DNA from: Crambe crambe
Lineage: Eukaryota > Porifera > Demospongiae > Poecilosclerida > Crambeidae
Assembly: GCA_963924555.1 (NCBI GenBank)
Contig: OZ004587.1
Location: 8,138,075-8,202,074 of the forward strand
Length of the DNA stretch: 64,000 bases
Reading direction: 5' to 3'
Position 1 is the stretch's first letter. Every line of letters starts with the position of its first letter. The notes under the pieces are model-generated. The model searched no databases, was not told where the DNA came from, and was given only the letters and a program-made list of their open reading frames with translations. The translations under genes and the position numbers were made by a program. Positions 61,835-64,000 of this stretch are shown here, piece after piece.

Positions 61835-64000
61835 CTACAAGCTGGAGAGAACTTTAGCTAAAATTTTATGTACGTCTTGTGAGAAAATGGAACCTCTAAA
61901 ATAAGGACACACTTGGAACCCATCCTTTTGTCCTTTGTATATATAGAGATGTATATACAAAGGTATATACTTTTTATGGACCAGAATCAGTGTCAAAATT
62001 AGCTGTAGTGATTATTTGTGTCTTATCTTTTTGGTATTAGCTATTATTTGCATTTTTGTAGTGCAGTGAAAAATGTTTAGCTACTGCAGTGGGATCATTC
62101 CAGCCACTGCAGCGAAAAAAGTTTACTGCAGTAATAATAGCCACTGCAGTGAAAAAACAGTTTACACTATAAAAACAAACGTGTTATTATGACACGTGGT
62201 AGCATGTCATTTGATTGTCCCAAAAAATGACACACTCGCACATGTGTCAAATGCAAGTCATGTCAATCCTACACATGTGTCAAATGCAAGTTGTGTCAAT
62301 CCAACATATGTGCTGTTCAGCTTCTGTGTTAAATTGGCATTCTTTTAATAGGTTAGTTTTTGTTAGTAAAATTTTAATACAGGTGAAATAAAATTAGCTA
62401 GCCACACAACAGACAATTGCTAGAAGATGTGATGTCTACTGAGTCAATATGGCAGCATCAGTTCTATTTGGTTGTTCATTAGCTGGCCAATGGTTATGTT
62501 ACTGCTCAATTCTAGTCCTCTGGTAGCACCAGCAATGAACACTTGTATACATCTTCATCCAGGAGGGAATATGATGTTGTCTCTCACCCTACATCAGTAA
62601 AAGGAGTATACATGCTGATCTTGTTGTCATAGTTATGGCTAATAGTCATTATTGTGTGGAACTTCCTCTCTTAGAATATAAGAAAAGAACCCTCGGAACT
62701 AAACCATAGCTAGCTAGCTACCACCGTCAATTGCAAATCGAGTATCTTAAAACCTGGTCCCAAAGTGTCTTTTAATCCACTGTATGTCACGATACCATAT
62801 ACACATCACAGCTTTGATTCAAATTCACATCTCACTCATGCCATTCCAATTAGAGCCAACCTATTAGCCTACTGCCACAGGTGTTTGCTGTAATCATTAA
62901 GCTATAGCTGACAGTGATACAAGACCTGGTCCTTAAATCTGATTGGCCAATATTGTATACTTTACTCTGGGTTTAACTTGCTAGCTACTTGAATTCTATA
63001 AGCTAGCTACTAAGTGACAACTATGTACTAGAGAATTTAATTTCCCCATGACTATAGCTACCTTGACAAGACGATGCTCAGGACAAACATTTTCTATGAT
63101 CATAGAGTTCAGTCCTTGTGCTATCAGAGGCTACAGAATGAGCTAACAATGCAACAGCTCAATAAAGACACTGTCTGAATTTCTTTCAGTTTCTGGACAC
63201 CCCTTCTGAATCAGCAAGTATTAAGATAAACTAAATTTAAACCTGTGCTACTGGGGCTCAAAGTTTGAGGAATTGTACCTAGTGCACAGGTAAGCTCATT
63301 GGTGTCTAGGAATTGAAAAGAAATGCTGAAATCTTAAACAGTGTCTTTATTGATAGCACAAGGACTAGCTGAAGTCTGTTTGTCGAAAAGGCTTGTCCTG
63401 AGCATCTTCTGCTGTCAATAGGCGTCAGAAAATTGAATTGTCTAGTATAGATGGTCATTTTACTCTAACTGGCCAATCAGATATAAGATCTTATGTCAGC
63501 TATAGCTACTAGGCCACAACATCATTACAGTAAAATACTAAACCACCATGACAAGGCTCTATCTTGTAGCCATTCAGTAAGTGTACACAGCAAATAATCA
63601 AATTCTACAGTCCACAAACAACGGAAAACTAAACCCCACTCAAGTAAGTTAACATTTCACATCTATGAACACAACTCAGCAACCTCAACTCACCCAGTCA
63701 ATGTCCACTACTTCAAGGCCTGACCACATAGCTAGTACGCAGAAACCTGCATGTGGAAATAGTTTACAGGCAATGAATGCTTGCTAGTGCAAGTCTTACT
63801 GATTAAAGGTCTATTAAGTAGCAAATTACTTAACTTGGTGTTCTATAATGTAGTCTACAACATACTTGGGGTATAGTGTTCAGGGCTGGATCCAGGGGTG
63901 GGATTGAGGCCCCCCCCCCTTTTTGTTCCCAAGCTATTATAAAATGAAAATGCAATTTGACCATGCCTATACTTGCTTAGCCATGTCTATTTTTCTTTGA
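61835..64000. other. Non-coding right end of the window
   Basis: No exon supported. Contains a palindromic-element fragment (61885-61965), short repeats of 'ccactgcagtgaaaaa' (62080-62165), two ~38-bp repeats of 'acatgtgtcaaatgcaagt' (62232-62320) and a large imperfect inverted repeat (62893-63518). Confidence 0.6.
62893..63518. repeat. Large imperfect inverted repeat
   Basis: Left words 'agctatagctgaca', 'atctgattggcca', 'gatgctcaggacaa', 'tccttgtgctatca' and 'caataaagacactgt' recur in reverse complement and reverse order between 63331 and 63518. Likely a decayed fold-back transposon of about 630 bp. Confidence 0.85.

Overview
The window is eukaryotic and animal. Genes are split by short GT-AG introns (about 40 bp to several kb), AT content is high, and the recognisable genes are metazoan: a rhodopsin-class GPCR, DCTN6 (dynactin p27), a natriuretic-peptide-receptor-like receptor guanylyl cyclase, ZMYND12 and WDR43/UTP5. 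Compact introns, dense short fold-back elements and CT/GA microsatellites fit a sponge (best guess: demosponge), but that is inference.

Layout. 170-2878 (-): six-exon Ser/Thr/Lys-rich protein, not recognised. 2879-10800: repeat-rich, possibly the 5' UTR intron of the GPCR. 10801-12624 (+): one-exon GPCR. 13603-18828 (-): nine-exon Ser-rich/coiled-coil protein, intron 1 filled by a ~54-bp minisatellite. 20884-22937 (+): DCTN6, seven exons. 23153-29507 (-): 19-exon receptor guanylyl cyclase of 1336 residues whose cyclase domain has lost nearly every catalytic residue. 29957-31838 (-): ZMYND12, head-to-head with WDR43 (31945-36144, +) across a 106-bp intergenic region.

36617-61834 (-): the most unusual part, a tandem array of small one-pass membrane protein genes that I do not recognise. 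The standard member has three exons: signal peptide plus two cysteines (exon 1, phase 0 exit); an invariant 97-nt exon 2 with three cysteines and a Y-R-x-C-G-R-S-D-like motif; and a last exon with one cysteine, the transmembrane helix, a Cys-Cys juxtamembrane site and a Pro/Tyr/Gln tail, often with PPxY. Five standard members (called here CGRSD-2, -3, -5, -6, -8), one without ectodomain (CGRSD-1), one pseudogene tail, an orphan signal exon and two LDL-receptor class A relatives are present. Repeated [LDLa gene + CGRSD gene] blocks show recent segmental duplication.

A nested transposon graveyard (about 47.4-52.3 kb) splits the array: a frameshifted hAT transposase, a 16-bp-TIR element inside it, a hAT-like TIR element carrying a TTF-type ORF, a P-element transposase fragment, and an ORF broken by a 14-bp duplication. 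One small palindromic element family recurs in the introns of most genes. All exon structures were read by eye from splice consensus, reading-frame closure and protein similarity; no transcript data or database search was used.
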